A stretch of DNA of 64,000 nt from an uncultured Sulfitobacter sp. Lineage in GTDB: Bacteria; Pseudomonadota; Alphaproteobacteria; Rhodobacterales; Rhodobacteraceae. Below, one piece after another: positions 10,032 through 18,971 of the stretch. A program made the translations under genes and the position numbers. The stretch lies in the NCBI RefSeq assembly GCF_947497275.1, contig NZ_CANMFS010000006.1, forward strand, positions 228,608 through 292,607, in the 5' to 3' direction. Positions within the stretch are counted from its first letter, which is position 1, and every line of letters starts with the position of its first letter. The notes beneath the pieces are model-generated. The model did not search any database. It had not been told where the DNA came from and saw only the letters and a program-made list of their open reading frames with translations.

Positions 10032-11963
10032 GCCGATCAGCTCTTCGGTGAACGTCACCGGCAGCGCGGGCTTGCCCCGCCGCGCGCGATAGATCGGCAG
10101 GCTTTCAGTGACGCGCATGACGTAGTTCTGGGTCTCGCGGAACGGGATCATCTCGATCCAATCGACGATGTCGATGTCGCCCTCGCGCGGGTCGCCGTAG
10201 TCGGCCATCCAGCGGATCGGGCGGCTTGGCCCCGCGTTGTAGCCTGCGGACATCATCACGACGTTTCCGTCGAAGCGTCGTGCGAGTTCCGAGAGGTACT
10301 GCGACCCCAGCCGCGCGTTGTAAACGGGATCGGCGGTGAGCCGGTCCGTTGTGTGCTGGGGCGCGATTCCGAGGCCCTGTGCCACTTCGAGCGCGGTCGC
10401 AGGCATGAGCTGCATCAGGCCACGCGCGCCGACGCTGGATTGCACGACCGGATCGAACTCGCTTTCACGGCGCGCGATTGCGAGGGTCATTTCGGGTGCC
10501 ATTGGCAGATCCGCCTCACCTGCCGGATGCAGCGCATAATAGGGCGCAGCGATCTCCAGACCGCGCTGGGCCGCGCGTTTGCCGATCATCACGGCGATAT
10601 GGGGTTGGTCCACATCAATCGCGGCCTGCCCCAGCAGGGCGAGATCATCGGGCAGCAGCTGTTCAGCGAGATGGGTCCAGAAGCGTTCGGCAAGGTTCTT
10701 GTCGCCCGATGCCTGCAACAGCAATCCGGCCTCGAACAGTGGCGCCTTGGCCAGGGGGCTTGTCCGCCAGTCCTGCGCGGGTGGCTTGCCGGACAGCGCC
10801 TCGGGAAAGGGGATGCCCGCGCGTTCAGCGGCGAGCAAACCGTAGAACGACGTCTGGAATTGCGCACCCTGTTTGTAGGCTTCCTGCGCGCCTGCCGGAT
10901 CGCCCGCCGCCTCAAGCGCGCGGCCCTGCCAATAGCCGGCGCGGCCCTGGCTGATCGGGGACTCCACAGCATCGTCATGGTTGCGGAAATGCACCAGCGC
11001 CTGCACCGGATCGCGCAGGAAGCGCAATGCGATATAGCCGGACAGCCATTCCAGATCGGCGAAATCGGACCCTTCGGTCAGGCCGTGCCGCGATGCCATC
11101 AGATAGGCGCGCTGCGGATCGCCCGAGCGCATCTCGCCTCGAGCGAGGGCGCGGCGGCGGTTGCCCCATGCAGCAGGATTGCCGAGTGTCTCGACGCTTT
11201 TTGATGCGTCCAGCAACAGGTTCTTGGCATCTGCGATGCGGCCCTTGCGGACGCGCCATTCGAAACGTGCGTGGTTGAGAGCGCCCGAGTCGCGCACAGC
11301 CTGCGGCAGCGCCTCGAAGGCGCTGACGGCATTGTCCGTCATCCTGTAGAACGCGATGCGCGAATCGGCCTGCGCGCGCAAACCCGCATCGACCAGATCG
11401 TACATCTGCCGTGCGGTATCGTATTCGCGCTGCCAGACCATCGCATCCAGCCGCGCCGCGTGGTGCGGTTTGAGCAGCTCTGCGTGATCTTTCAGGAACG
11501 CGGCCTGAGAGAGCGTGTTCATCGGCATCGTGCGCCATGCCAGCACCAGATTCGCCTGTGCCGGGCCGGTCATATCCTTACGCTCCAACGCTTCGGCGTG
11601 TGCCAGTACACCCATCGGCGTCTGCGCCTCGACCTGCGCAAAGAATGCAAGGATGGCGTCGTCGTCCTGCTCGATCACCACGGGTTCGGAGCGGCGGCGC
11701 AGATAATCATCGCCGGGCCAGTCGGGGCGGCGCCGCAGAAAATCCACCACCTGTGCGTAGGTGCCTTGCGCCGCGCGCAGCCGGTGCCAGACGATGACAT
11801 CCTGCGCCACGGCACCGTCGCGCCGGGCGATGCGTTCAGCTGCATCGAAATCACCGCCGCGCATCGCATCTATCGCCCAGCCCAGGGGGCGAGGCCGCTG
11901 CTCAGCCAAAGCGGGCAGTGCCATGGCACACAGCAGCAACAGGGCGGTCAGATGGCGCGTCAT
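9996..11963 (-). CDS. slt: Soluble lytic murein transglycosylase
   Basis: A 655-residue periplasmic enzyme cleaving peptidoglycan between MurNAc and GlcNAc. The signal peptide is MTRHLTALLLLCAMALPALA. A helical superhelix of about 450 residues follows, then the C-terminal goose-lysozyme-like catalytic domain with the catalytic Glu in IARRESEFDP, plus GARGLMQLMPATA and MMSAGYNAGP. I chose the ATG at 11963 over one nine bases upstream because an AGGA motif is better spaced for it. It is divergent from dapA. Confidence 0.92.
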   Translation of the reverse strand: MTRHLTALLLLCAMALPALAEQRPRPLGWAIDAMRGGDFDAAERIARRDGAVAQDVIVWHRLRAAQGTYAQVVDFLRRRPDWPGDDYLRRRSEPVVIEQDDDAILAFFAQVEAQTPMGVLAHAEALERKDMTGPAQANLVLAWRTMPMNTLSQAAFLKDHAELLKPHHAARLDAMVWQREYDTARQMYDLVDAGLRAQADSRIAFYRMTDNAVSAFEALPQAVRDSGALNHARFEWRVRKGRIADAKNLLLDASKSVETLGNPAAWGNRRRALARGEMRSGDPQRAYLMASRHGLTEGSDFADLEWLSGYIALRFLRDPVQALVHFRNHDDAVESPISQGRAGYWQGRALEAAGDPAGAQEAYKQGAQFQTSFYGLLAAERAGIPFPEALSGKPPAQDWRTSPLAKAPLFEAGLLLQASGDKNLAERFWTHLAEQLLPDDLALLGQAAIDVDQPHIAVMIGKRAAQRGLEIAAPYYALHPAGEADLPMAPEMTLAIARRESEFDPVVQSSVGARGLMQLMPATALEVAQGLGIAPQHTTDRLTADPVYNARLGSQYLSELARRFDGNVVMMSAGYNAGPSRPIRWMADYGDPREGDIDIVDWIEMIPFRETQNYVMRVTESLPIYRARRGKPALPVTFTEELIGSTLLPFAPKGE

Positions 11964-12125
11964 GTCTTGCATTTCCTATCTCGCTAGCGGTAGAGCCTAT
12001 CCACAATAGCCCATTCACCGCACTGTTCAATTCAAGTGTCTGTGCGTCGGCGAATGTTCTTTGCGGGACTTCCCGCCAAATCACCGGAAGGCTTTTCGGC
12101 CTCCAGCGCAAAAAGGAGCGTGCAC

Positions 12126-12998
12126 ATGTTTACAGGTTCCATGCCTGCCCTCGTCACGCCGTTTCGGAACGGCGAGCTGGATATCGAAACGCTGAAAAAG
12201 CTGGTCGAGTGGCATATCGGCGAAGGCACCAGCGGGCTGGTTCCCGTGGGCACCACGGGCGAGTCGCCGACGTTGACCCACGAAGAGCACGAGCGCGTGG
12301 TCGAAGAGGTGGTCAAGGCCGCCGCAGGCAGGGTGCCGGTGATTGCGGGTGCGGGATCGAACAATACGCTGGAGAGCATTCGGCTTGCCCAATACGCCGA
12401 AAAGGTCGGTGCGAACGCTATTTTGGTGGTGACGCCCTACTACAACAAGCCGACACAGCGCGGGCTGATCGCGCATTTCACGGCAGTCCACGATTGCTGT
12501 TCGCTGCCGATCATCATCTACAACATTCCGGGCCGGTCTGTTGTGGACATGACGCCCGAAACGATGGCGACTTTGGCCAAACAGGAGCGGATCGTCGGCG
12601 TCAAGGACGCCACCGGCGATCTGGCACGGGTGTGCGATCAGCGTCTGCACTGCGGGCGCGATTTCATCCAGTTGTCAGGCGAGGATGCGACCGCACACGG
12701 GTTCAACGCGCAGGGCGGTGTCGGGTGTATCTCGGTCACTGCGAATGTCGCGCCGAAGCTGCTGGCAGAGATGCAGGCCGCCTGTGCGGCGGGCGATTAT
12801 GCCCACGCGCTGAACATTCAGGATCTGCTGATGCCGTTGCACAAGGCGATTTTCGCCGAACCGGGGCTGGTGGGGGTAAAATACGCCATGTCCAGGCTCG
12901 ATCTGTGCTCTGAAGAGGTGCGGTTGCCGCTGACGGGGCTGAGCGACGGCACGAAGGCGCTGATCGACGCAGGGATGCGCCACGCCGGATTGATCTGA
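12126..12998 (+). CDS. dapA: 4-hydroxy-tetrahydrodipicolinate synthase
   Basis: The 290-residue enzyme condenses pyruvate with aspartate semialdehyde in lysine and diaminopimelate synthesis. It starts [13 protein letters not shown]. The Schiff-base Lys lies in [14 protein letters not shown], the catalytic Tyr in [14 protein letters not shown], and the GTTGESPTL loop is present. An AAAAAGGAG ribosome-binding site sits just upstream. Length and motifs are all normal. Confidence 0.95.
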   Translation: MFTGSMPALVTPFRNGELDIETLKKLVEWHIGEGTSGLVPVGTTGESPTLTHEEHERVVEEVVKAAAGRVPVIAGAGSNNTLESIRLAQYAEKVGANAILVVTPYYNKPTQRGLIAHFTAVHDCCSLPIIIYNIPGRSVVDMTPETMATLAKQERIVGVKDATGDLARVCDQRLHCGRDFIQLSGEDATAHGFNAQGGVGCISVTANVAPKLLAEMQAACAAGDYAHALNIQDLLMPLHKAIFAEPGLVGVKYAMSRLDLCSEEVRLPLTGLSDGTKALIDAGMRHAGLI

Positions 12999-13000
12999 TT

Positions 13001-13060
13001 GTGCGGGGCGGGATTTCCCGCCCTACACAAGCGTTTGGATCGGTCGTAGGGTGCGGGCCT
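13001..13060. repeat. REP-like palindromic element
   Basis: A perfect inverted repeat, GGGCGGGA and TCCCGCCC with a 2-nt spacer (13006-13023), follows dapA and leads into CCTACA and then GTAGGGTGCGGGCCTCAGC. There is no T run after the stem, so a terminator is less likely than an intergenic REP-type element. I recall similar GC-rich hairpins next to GTAGGGTGCG in other roseobacters, but cannot check copy number here. Confidence 0.45.
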
Positions 13061-13089
13061 CAGCATCCCTGCATCCGGAGCCCGTTTCC

Positions 13090-14253
13090 ATGAACATTCT
13101 GCCCGTCATCGCCCAGAGCACGCAAGAACTGACCGAGATTTTCCGCGACCTGCACGCGAATCCCGAAATCGGATTTACCGAAGCGCGTACCAGCGCCATC
13201 GTCGCGCAGAAGCTGCGCGAATACGGGGTGGACGAGATCCACACGGGCCTTGGCAAGACCGGTGTCGTGGCGTTGATCCACGGCAAGAAGCGCGGCAACC
13301 GCCGGGTCGGTCTGCGCGCGGATATGGATGCGCTGCCGATCCACGAGATTACCGGGCTGGACTATGCGTCGAAGACCGATGGAGTGATGCATGCCTGTGG
13401 GCATGATGGACACACGACGATGCTGCTTGGCGCGGCCAAATATCTGGCGGCGACGCGCGATTTCGACGGGACTGCCGTGATCGTGTTCCAGCCCGCCGAA
13501 GAGGGCCTTGGCGGTGCGCGGCAGATGCTGGAGGACGGATTGTTCGAGAAGTTCCCCTGCGACGAGATCTACGGGATGCACAATGCGCCGAACGGACAGC
13601 CCGGCAAGGTCGGCATCTGCAAGGGGGTTGCGATGGCGGGGGCCGCGTTTTTCGACATCACGGTGACGGGCGCGGGCAGCCATGCGGCACGCCCGTCGGA
13701 TGGCAAGGATGCGCTGATCATCGCCGCGAGCCTTGCGACCGAGCTGCAGACCATCCTCAGCCGTAATGTGCCGGCGCTGGATTCATGTGTGCTGTCGGTG
13801 ACCCAGATGCATGCGGGCGCTGCCTATAATGTGGTGCCTGAGGTGGCGACGCTGGCGGGCACGGTGCGCTATTTCAAAGATGAGATATGCGAACTGGCGA
13901 GCAGGCGAATGCGCGCGATTTGCGACGGTTTTGCAATTGCGCATGACGTCACGATCACACTGGATCTGCGCAACGTGTTCGACGTGCTGATCAACGACGA
14001 TGCGCTGTCAGACGCCTATCTCGAGGCGGCGGCGGATATCGTGGGGGCGAACAACATATATGACAAGGATGAACCCGCGACCGGATCAGAGGATTTCGCG
14101 GATATGCTCAAGGCGGTGCCGGGCGCGTATTGCGTGGTGGGACATGCGGGCAAGGTGCCGCTGCACAACCCGGCCTTCACGCTCGACCCCGATATCCTGC
14201 CGATCGGGGCGTCGATCATGGCGCGGGTGGTCGAGAAACGACTGCCGCTGTAG
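13090..14253 (+). CDS. M20-family amidohydrolase (hippurate hydrolase-like)
   Basis: The 387-residue protein starts MNILPVIAQSTQELTEIFRD. Metal-binding signatures are MHACGHDGHTTMLLGAA, VFQPAEEGLGGARQML and, near the C-terminus, EPATGSEDFADML. The dimerisation-domain GAGSHAARPSDGKDALI is also typical. Members remove acyl groups from N-acyl amino acids, hippurate or indole conjugates; the substrate cannot be read from sequence. It may be co-transcribed with dapA, but the hairpin lies between them. Confidence 0.88.
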   Translation: MNILPVIAQSTQELTEIFRDLHANPEIGFTEARTSAIVAQKLREYGVDEIHTGLGKTGVVALIHGKKRGNRRVGLRADMDALPIHEITGLDYASKTDGVMHACGHDGHTTMLLGAAKYLAATRDFDGTAVIVFQPAEEGLGGARQMLEDGLFEKFPCDEIYGMHNAPNGQPGKVGICKGVAMAGAAFFDITVTGAGSHAARPSDGKDALIIAASLATELQTILSRNVPALDSCVLSVTQMHAGAAYNVVPEVATLAGTVRYFKDEICELASRRMRAICDGFAIAHDVTITLDLRNVFDVLINDDALSDAYLEAAADIVGANNIYDKDEPATGSEDFADMLKAVPGAYCVVGHAGKVPLHNPAFTLDPDILPIGASIMARVVEKRLPL

Positions 14254-14308
14254 CGGGAGGAAGCCGGAGGGCTCTGGCGCAGCGTCGTTTCCGCGTCGCT
14301 GCGCGGAC

Positions 14309-15181
14309 TTACCTTTTGCCGTAGTAAAGGCCGACCACATGTTCGGCCTGCGCAAAGAAAAGCCAGCGCGCGGTGAGCACGCCCGCGACGTGGGACAGCA
14401 CAGCCAGCAGTGCCAGCCAGTGGTTGAACGGCAGCAGCAGAAAGATCATGGGCAGCACCGTCATGAGGACGATGGCGATGATGCGCAGTTTCTGCGCGTG
14501 CTTGCGTCCGATGACATAGACGAATTCGCGCAGCAGGTAGTTGGTGCCGGTGTGCGGCGGCTCGAAGGCGCGGACGGTGCCGATGGTGCCTAGCTGCGTC
14601 GCGCTGGCCATGTCGGTGCCGCTGTCTGCCAGCGCGTTGTCGCCGCGCAGCCATGTGGCGATCTGGATTCCGCCGGCGAGTGCAAGCAGTGCCAGAGCCC
14701 AGATCACCTGTCCGGCCAGAAGCGCGCCGCCCGCGAGGCACAGCGACAGGAAATTTGCGGGGGTATAGACGCTGTGCCAGCGCGGCACCGTCCGAAGCTG
14801 GGCGTAGATCATCGAGGTGATGAAGACGGTGCCGAGCGACGCCAGAGCGCCGAGAAGGCCCAGTGCAGTCCATCGCTGGTCGAAGAAGACAAGTCCTGCA
14901 CCGTAGATTGCCATCAGGATCAGCGCGGCCACGGCGCACCATGCCTCGCGGCTGAGCCAGCTTGTCTGCCACTGGGTGAACGCCTTCAGCGCGCGGTCGG
15001 GGCGACCGAGGTGGAACGCGGAGGAGACCAGCCCGCCGACGGCGAGGAGATAGGCGATAGTGAAAAATGCAAAAGCATTGAGACCGGTGTTAGCGGGCAT
15101 CCCGAGGCCGAGAAAGATCAACAGGCCGAAGCCCAGGCCGGAGAACGTGGAGAAAACGATGATGGACGGCGCGGGATGCAT
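14309..15181 (-). CDS. soeC: Sulfite-oxidising complex membrane anchor (DmsC-like)
   Basis: The 290-residue polytopic protein starts at an ATG overlapping the soeB stop by one base (TGATG). About eight hydrophobic segments (for example IIVFSTFSGLGFGLLIFLGL and FAFFTIAYLLAVGGLVSSAF) match the DmsC/NrfD class of quinone-interacting anchors. In the proposed complex it passes electrons from the FeS subunit to the quinone pool. It is the last gene of soeABC, directly downstream of xsc. Confidence 0.8.
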   Translation of the reverse strand: MHPAPSIIVFSTFSGLGFGLLIFLGLGMPANTGLNAFAFFTIAYLLAVGGLVSSAFHLGRPDRALKAFTQWQTSWLSREAWCAVAALILMAIYGAGLVFFDQRWTALGLLGALASLGTVFITSMIYAQLRTVPRWHSVYTPANFLSLCLAGGALLAGQVIWALALLALAGGIQIATWLRGDNALADSGTDMASATQLGTIGTVRAFEPPHTGTNYLLREFVYVIGRKHAQKLRIIAIVLMTVLPMIFLLLPFNHWLALLAVLSHVAGVLTARWLFFAQAEHVVGLYYGKR

Positions 15182-15939
15182 CAAAGCTTCTCCAGAGCTT
15201 TGTCGAGCCAGCCGAGGAAGCCGGCGGGCTCTGTCGCGACGGGGGCGAGGAACGGCGCGAGCACGTCGATCTGGTTTTCGTCGCGGGCGAGGGTGTCGCG
15301 GGGCCGTGGGGGCAGATATTTGTTTACCGGCCTGGTGCCCTGTTCGGGCATCAGGTCGACGCCGCCGCGCGCGACCACAAGCTGGCTGACCGCGGACGCA
15401 GGATCGCTCAGATCACCGAAATGACGCGCACCTGCGGGACAGGTGCGTACGCAGGACGGTGTCCGGTCGATCTCGGGGAGGTTTTCGTTGTAGATGCGAT
15501 CGACGCAAAGCGTGCATTTTTTCATCACGCCTTCCGCCGCGTCCATCTCGCGCGCGCCGTAGGGGCAGGCCCAGGCGCACAGGCCGCAGCCGATGCAATC
15601 GCTCTCGTTTACGAGCACGATGCCGTCCTCGACGCGCTTGTAGCTGGCGCCCGTGGGGCAGACCGTGACGCAGGGGGCATCCTCGCAATGCAGGCAGGAT
15701 TTGGGGAAGTGGACGAGCTGTGCCGCGCCCTGTTCGGGCTGGACCTCGTAGCTGTGGACACGGTTGAGAAAGGTGCCGGAGGGATCTGCGCCGTAGGGGT
15801 CCTGGTCCGACAGCGGCGCGCCGTAGTTTTCGGTGTTCCAGCCTTTGCAGGAGATGACGCAGGCGTGGCAGCCGACGCAGGTGTCGAGATCGATCACGAG
15901 TCCGAGTTTTTTTGACGTGTGTGGGGGAAGTTGGGTCAT
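15181..15939 (-). CDS. soeB: Sulfite-oxidising complex iron-sulfur subunit (DmsB-like)
   Basis: The 252-residue ferredoxin-type protein has four cysteine clusters: CVGCHACVISCKGWN, CLHCEDAPCVTVCPTGA, CIGCGLCAWACPYGA, and CTLC with CVRTCPAGA further on. This is the four [4Fe-4S] layout of the electron-transfer subunit of CISM (DMSO reductase family) enzymes. It lacks a signal peptide, consistent with a cytoplasmic complex. It links the molybdenum subunit to the membrane anchor. Confidence 0.85.
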   Translation of the reverse strand: MTQLPPHTSKKLGLVIDLDTCVGCHACVISCKGWNTENYGAPLSDQDPYGADPSGTFLNRVHSYEVQPEQGAAQLVHFPKSCLHCEDAPCVTVCPTGASYKRVEDGIVLVNESDCIGCGLCAWACPYGAREMDAAEGVMKKCTLCVDRIYNENLPEIDRTPSCVRTCPAGARHFGDLSDPASAVSQLVVARGGVDLMPEQGTRPVNKYLPPRPRDTLARDENQIDVLAPFLAPVATEPAGFLGWLDKALEKL

Positions 15940-16015
15940 GTCTGTGCCCTTTTGCGGAGGACGGACGGGGCGCTGCCCCGGACCCCGGGATATTTAGGGC
16001 CAAAAGAAATGAGGA

Positions 16016-18841
16016 TCATCGTTGCACCTTCCATCTCAGGCTGTCCGGGCCTTTGCCCACCGGGGATTTGGCGGCGGGGAACTGGGGTTGCGATAGTGCG
16101 TGCTCGGGCTGCGCGGCTTTTGTGATTGAGACTTTGAGATCGAACCACGCGGCCTGTCCGGTGATGGGGTCGGAGTTGGCCCAGCGCAGGCCGTCGCCCT
16201 TGGGGGGGAGCAGTTCATGGATGAGGTGGTTGAGCAGGAAGCCCCTGGTCGCCTCCGGAGCATCGGTGTCGAGCGCCCAGGTGCCCTTGCGTTTGCCAAT
16301 GGCATTCCAGGTCCAGATCGTATTTTCGTTCAGCGCGGCCATTTTCATCACCGGCACCGTGATGGTGCCGTGAGGGGACGTGATGGTGGCCCAGTTGCCG
16401 TCGGCCAGATCGTTTTCCTGCATCAGTTTCGTGGGCAGGTACATCGGGTTGTGGCCGTGGATCTGGCGCAGCCATGCATTCTGGCCACCCCAGGAGTGGT
16501 ACATGGCCATCGGGCGCTGGGTGAGGGCGGTGACTGTGTATCCTTCGTTGCCCTGCTGGTCGGTTTCGTACCAGATGGGCAGGGGCGACATCGTTTCGCG
16601 GATACGTGTGCGCAGGTGGTCGGGGGGCTGGCGGTTGCCGTGGCCTTCGGCGGCAAGCTGGAAACGGCGCAGCGGTTCGGCGTAGAGCGAGAAGAGGTAG
16701 GGCTGCGGTGTGTCGTAGAGGCCGGTCTGGACGGCCCAGTCCTGATAGGCCGCGTTCCACGGTTTGTAATAGGTGGCGCCATCTGGAACGGGCTCGACGA
16801 AGAAGCCGCCGTTTTCGATGTAGTTCTGAAGCTGGCTGTCGTTGACGCCGCCGCGTCCGTTTTGCAGGCCGTGCTCTCCCATGCGCCAGCCGGCGAGAGG
16901 GCCGATGCCGGGGCGGCGTTCGTGGGTGACGATGTAGTCTGCGTAATCGGCATATTTCTGGGTGCCGTCGTCGTTCGTGAAGGCTGGCAGGCCCAGCCGG
17001 CCGCCCAGATCGCACAGGACGGACTGGAAGCCTTTGACATCGCGGTCTGGCTCTACCACCGGCCAACGGATTGCGTCGGCTGCCGCGTCCGGTTCGCTGA
17101 TCGGACGGTCGAGCATGGAGATGCAATCGTAGCGTTCAAGATATGTGGTGTCGGGCAGGATGAGGTCGGCGTAGGCGACCATTTCGGAGCTGTAGGCATC
17201 GGAATAGATGATGCGTGGGATGACGTAATCGCCGTTCTCGTCCTGATCGGTGAGCATGTCCTGCACGCCGGTCGTGTTCATCGACGAATTCCACGACATG
17301 TTGGCCATATACATGAACAGCGTGTCGATTTTGTACGGGTCGCCCGCGTGGGCGTTGGAGATGACCATGTGCATCAGGCCATGTGCGGACATGGGGTTTT
17401 CCCATGTGAACGCCTTGTCGATGCGGGCGGGCGTGCCGTCATCGCGCAGCGCCAGATCGTCGGGGCCGTGCACGAAGCCCAGATGCGGGCCGTCGAGCGG
17501 GGCGCCGGGGGTGACTTTGCAATGCGGTATGGGATGCGCCGTCGCGGGCTTGGGGTAGGGTGGTTTGAAACGGAAGCCGCCGGGCACCTCGACTGTGCCG
17601 AGAAGGATCTGCAGCGTGTGCAGTGCGCGGCAGGTCTGGAACCCGTTTGCGTGGGCGGAGATTCCGCGCATGGCGTGGAACGACACCGGGCGTCCGGTCA
17701 TCGTCTTGTGCGTCTCGCCCCGGAAATCGGTCCATGGGACGTCGAGCTCGAACGCCTCGTCGAAGGCGACGCGGGCCAGTTCAGCGGCCAGGGTGCGGAT
17801 GCGTGAAGCCGGAATACCGACCGTTGCGGCGACGGTTTCGGGGGCGTATTTCTCGTCCAGATACATGTCGATCATTTGATGAAAGACAGGACGATGGGTG
17901 ATGCCTGCCGCGCGGTGGGTCGCGGCCAGATCCGGCTTGACCCCTTTTTGATCGAAGGGTGCGAGCTTGCCCGTGGTGCGGTCGATGACCAGCTCCTTGC
18001 CATCGCCGTCGCGCAGCTTGAGGCCGTATTCGGGTGATTTCTCATCGCCATTGATGAGCACGGCGGCGTCGGTGTATTGTGCAAGATAGTGCAGGTCGAT
18101 CTTGCCCGCCTTCATCAGGCAATGGATCATCGAGAGGATGAACAGCCCGTCGGTGCCCGGCGTGATGCCCACCCAGTCATCGGCGACCGCGTTATAGCCG
18201 GTGCGGATCGGATTGACGCCGATCATCCGCGCGCCGCGTGCCTTGATCTTGCCGATCCCCATCTTGATCGGGTTGCTGTCATGATCTTCGGCCACGCCGA
18301 ACAGCATGAACAGCTTTGTATGCTCCCAATCGGGCTGACCGAATTCCCAGAATGCGCCGCCTATCGTGTAGATGCCCGCCGCCGCCATGTTGACGGAACA
18401 AAATCCACCGTGGGCGGCATAGTTCGGCGTGCCGAAACTTTGCGCCCAGAGCGATGTGAACGACTGCGACTGGTCGCGCCCGGTAAAGAACGCCAGCTTT
18501 GACGGGTCGGTGTCGCGGATCGGTTTCAGCCAACCTGCGGCGACGTCGTAGGCCTCTTCCCAACTTATCGGCTCGAATTCGCCCGATCCGCGCGGACCCA
18601 CACGTTTCATCGGGGTACGCAGGCGGGAGGGAGCGTTGTGCTGCATGATGCCGGCGCTGCCTTTTGCGCAGAGCACCCCCTTGTTGACCGGGTGATCGCG
18701 GTTGCCCTCGATGTAGGCCACCTTGCCGTTTTTCATGTGGACGTCTATGCCGCAGCGGCAGGCACACATGTAGCAGGTCGTTTTGCGGATTTCGTCGGAA
18801 ACCTTCGGGCTCAGGTCCAGGTCGGGCTGGCTGTGCGTCAT
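16016..18841 (-). CDS. soeA: Molybdopterin oxidoreductase, sulfite-oxidising subunit
   Basis: A 941-residue DMSO-reductase-family catalytic subunit. It starts MTHSQPDLDLSPKVSDEIRK. The N-terminal [4Fe-4S] site is C-YM-C-ACR-C with the fourth Cys in GVLCAKGSAG. No twin-arginine signal is visible, so it should act in the cytoplasm, which fits SoeA and argues against periplasmic DMSO or thiosulfate reductases. Its place behind xsc, followed by soeB and soeC, suggests it oxidises the sulfite released from sulfoacetaldehyde to sulfate. I recall soeABC beside taurine genes in Ruegeria pomeroyi. Substrate is thus inferred from context. Confidence 0.8.
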   Translation of the reverse strand: MTHSQPDLDLSPKVSDEIRKTTCYMCACRCGIDVHMKNGKVAYIEGNRDHPVNKGVLCAKGSAGIMQHNAPSRLRTPMKRVGPRGSGEFEPISWEEAYDVAAGWLKPIRDTDPSKLAFFTGRDQSQSFTSLWAQSFGTPNYAAHGGFCSVNMAAAGIYTIGGAFWEFGQPDWEHTKLFMLFGVAEDHDSNPIKMGIGKIKARGARMIGVNPIRTGYNAVADDWVGITPGTDGLFILSMIHCLMKAGKIDLHYLAQYTDAAVLINGDEKSPEYGLKLRDGDGKELVIDRTTGKLAPFDQKGVKPDLAATHRAAGITHRPVFHQMIDMYLDEKYAPETVAATVGIPASRIRTLAAELARVAFDEAFELDVPWTDFRGETHKTMTGRPVSFHAMRGISAHANGFQTCRALHTLQILLGTVEVPGGFRFKPPYPKPATAHPIPHCKVTPGAPLDGPHLGFVHGPDDLALRDDGTPARIDKAFTWENPMSAHGLMHMVISNAHAGDPYKIDTLFMYMANMSWNSSMNTTGVQDMLTDQDENGDYVIPRIIYSDAYSSEMVAYADLILPDTTYLERYDCISMLDRPISEPDAAADAIRWPVVEPDRDVKGFQSVLCDLGGRLGLPAFTNDDGTQKYADYADYIVTHERRPGIGPLAGWRMGEHGLQNGRGGVNDSQLQNYIENGGFFVEPVPDGATYYKPWNAAYQDWAVQTGLYDTPQPYLFSLYAEPLRRFQLAAEGHGNRQPPDHLRTRIRETMSPLPIWYETDQQGNEGYTVTALTQRPMAMYHSWGGQNAWLRQIHGHNPMYLPTKLMQENDLADGNWATITSPHGTITVPVMKMAALNENTIWTWNAIGKRKGTWALDTDAPEATRGFLLNHLIHELLPPKGDGLRWANSDPITGQAAWFDLKVSITKAAQPEHALSQPQFPAAKSPVGKGPDSLRWKVQR

Positions 18842-18971
18842 GCTATGGCTCCTGTCGTGACCGATCGTGCCGGCGGCGCGGGAACGCGCCATCCGTCAGG
18901 CCGGGCGGCGGTGCGGTGAACGAAGCCGCGCAGGATGGATGCGGTATGTGGCTCGATCCTGCGCACCCGTA

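Noticed and set aside
16217..17806. A 529-residue open frame antisense to soeA
   Set aside because: Shadow frame with no domain; soeA is clearly coding.
14309..18841. Calling the molybdoenzyme genes DMSO reductase DmsABC
   Set aside because: The catalytic subunit lacks a Tat signal and the genes follow xsc, which fits sulfite oxidation by SoeABC better.
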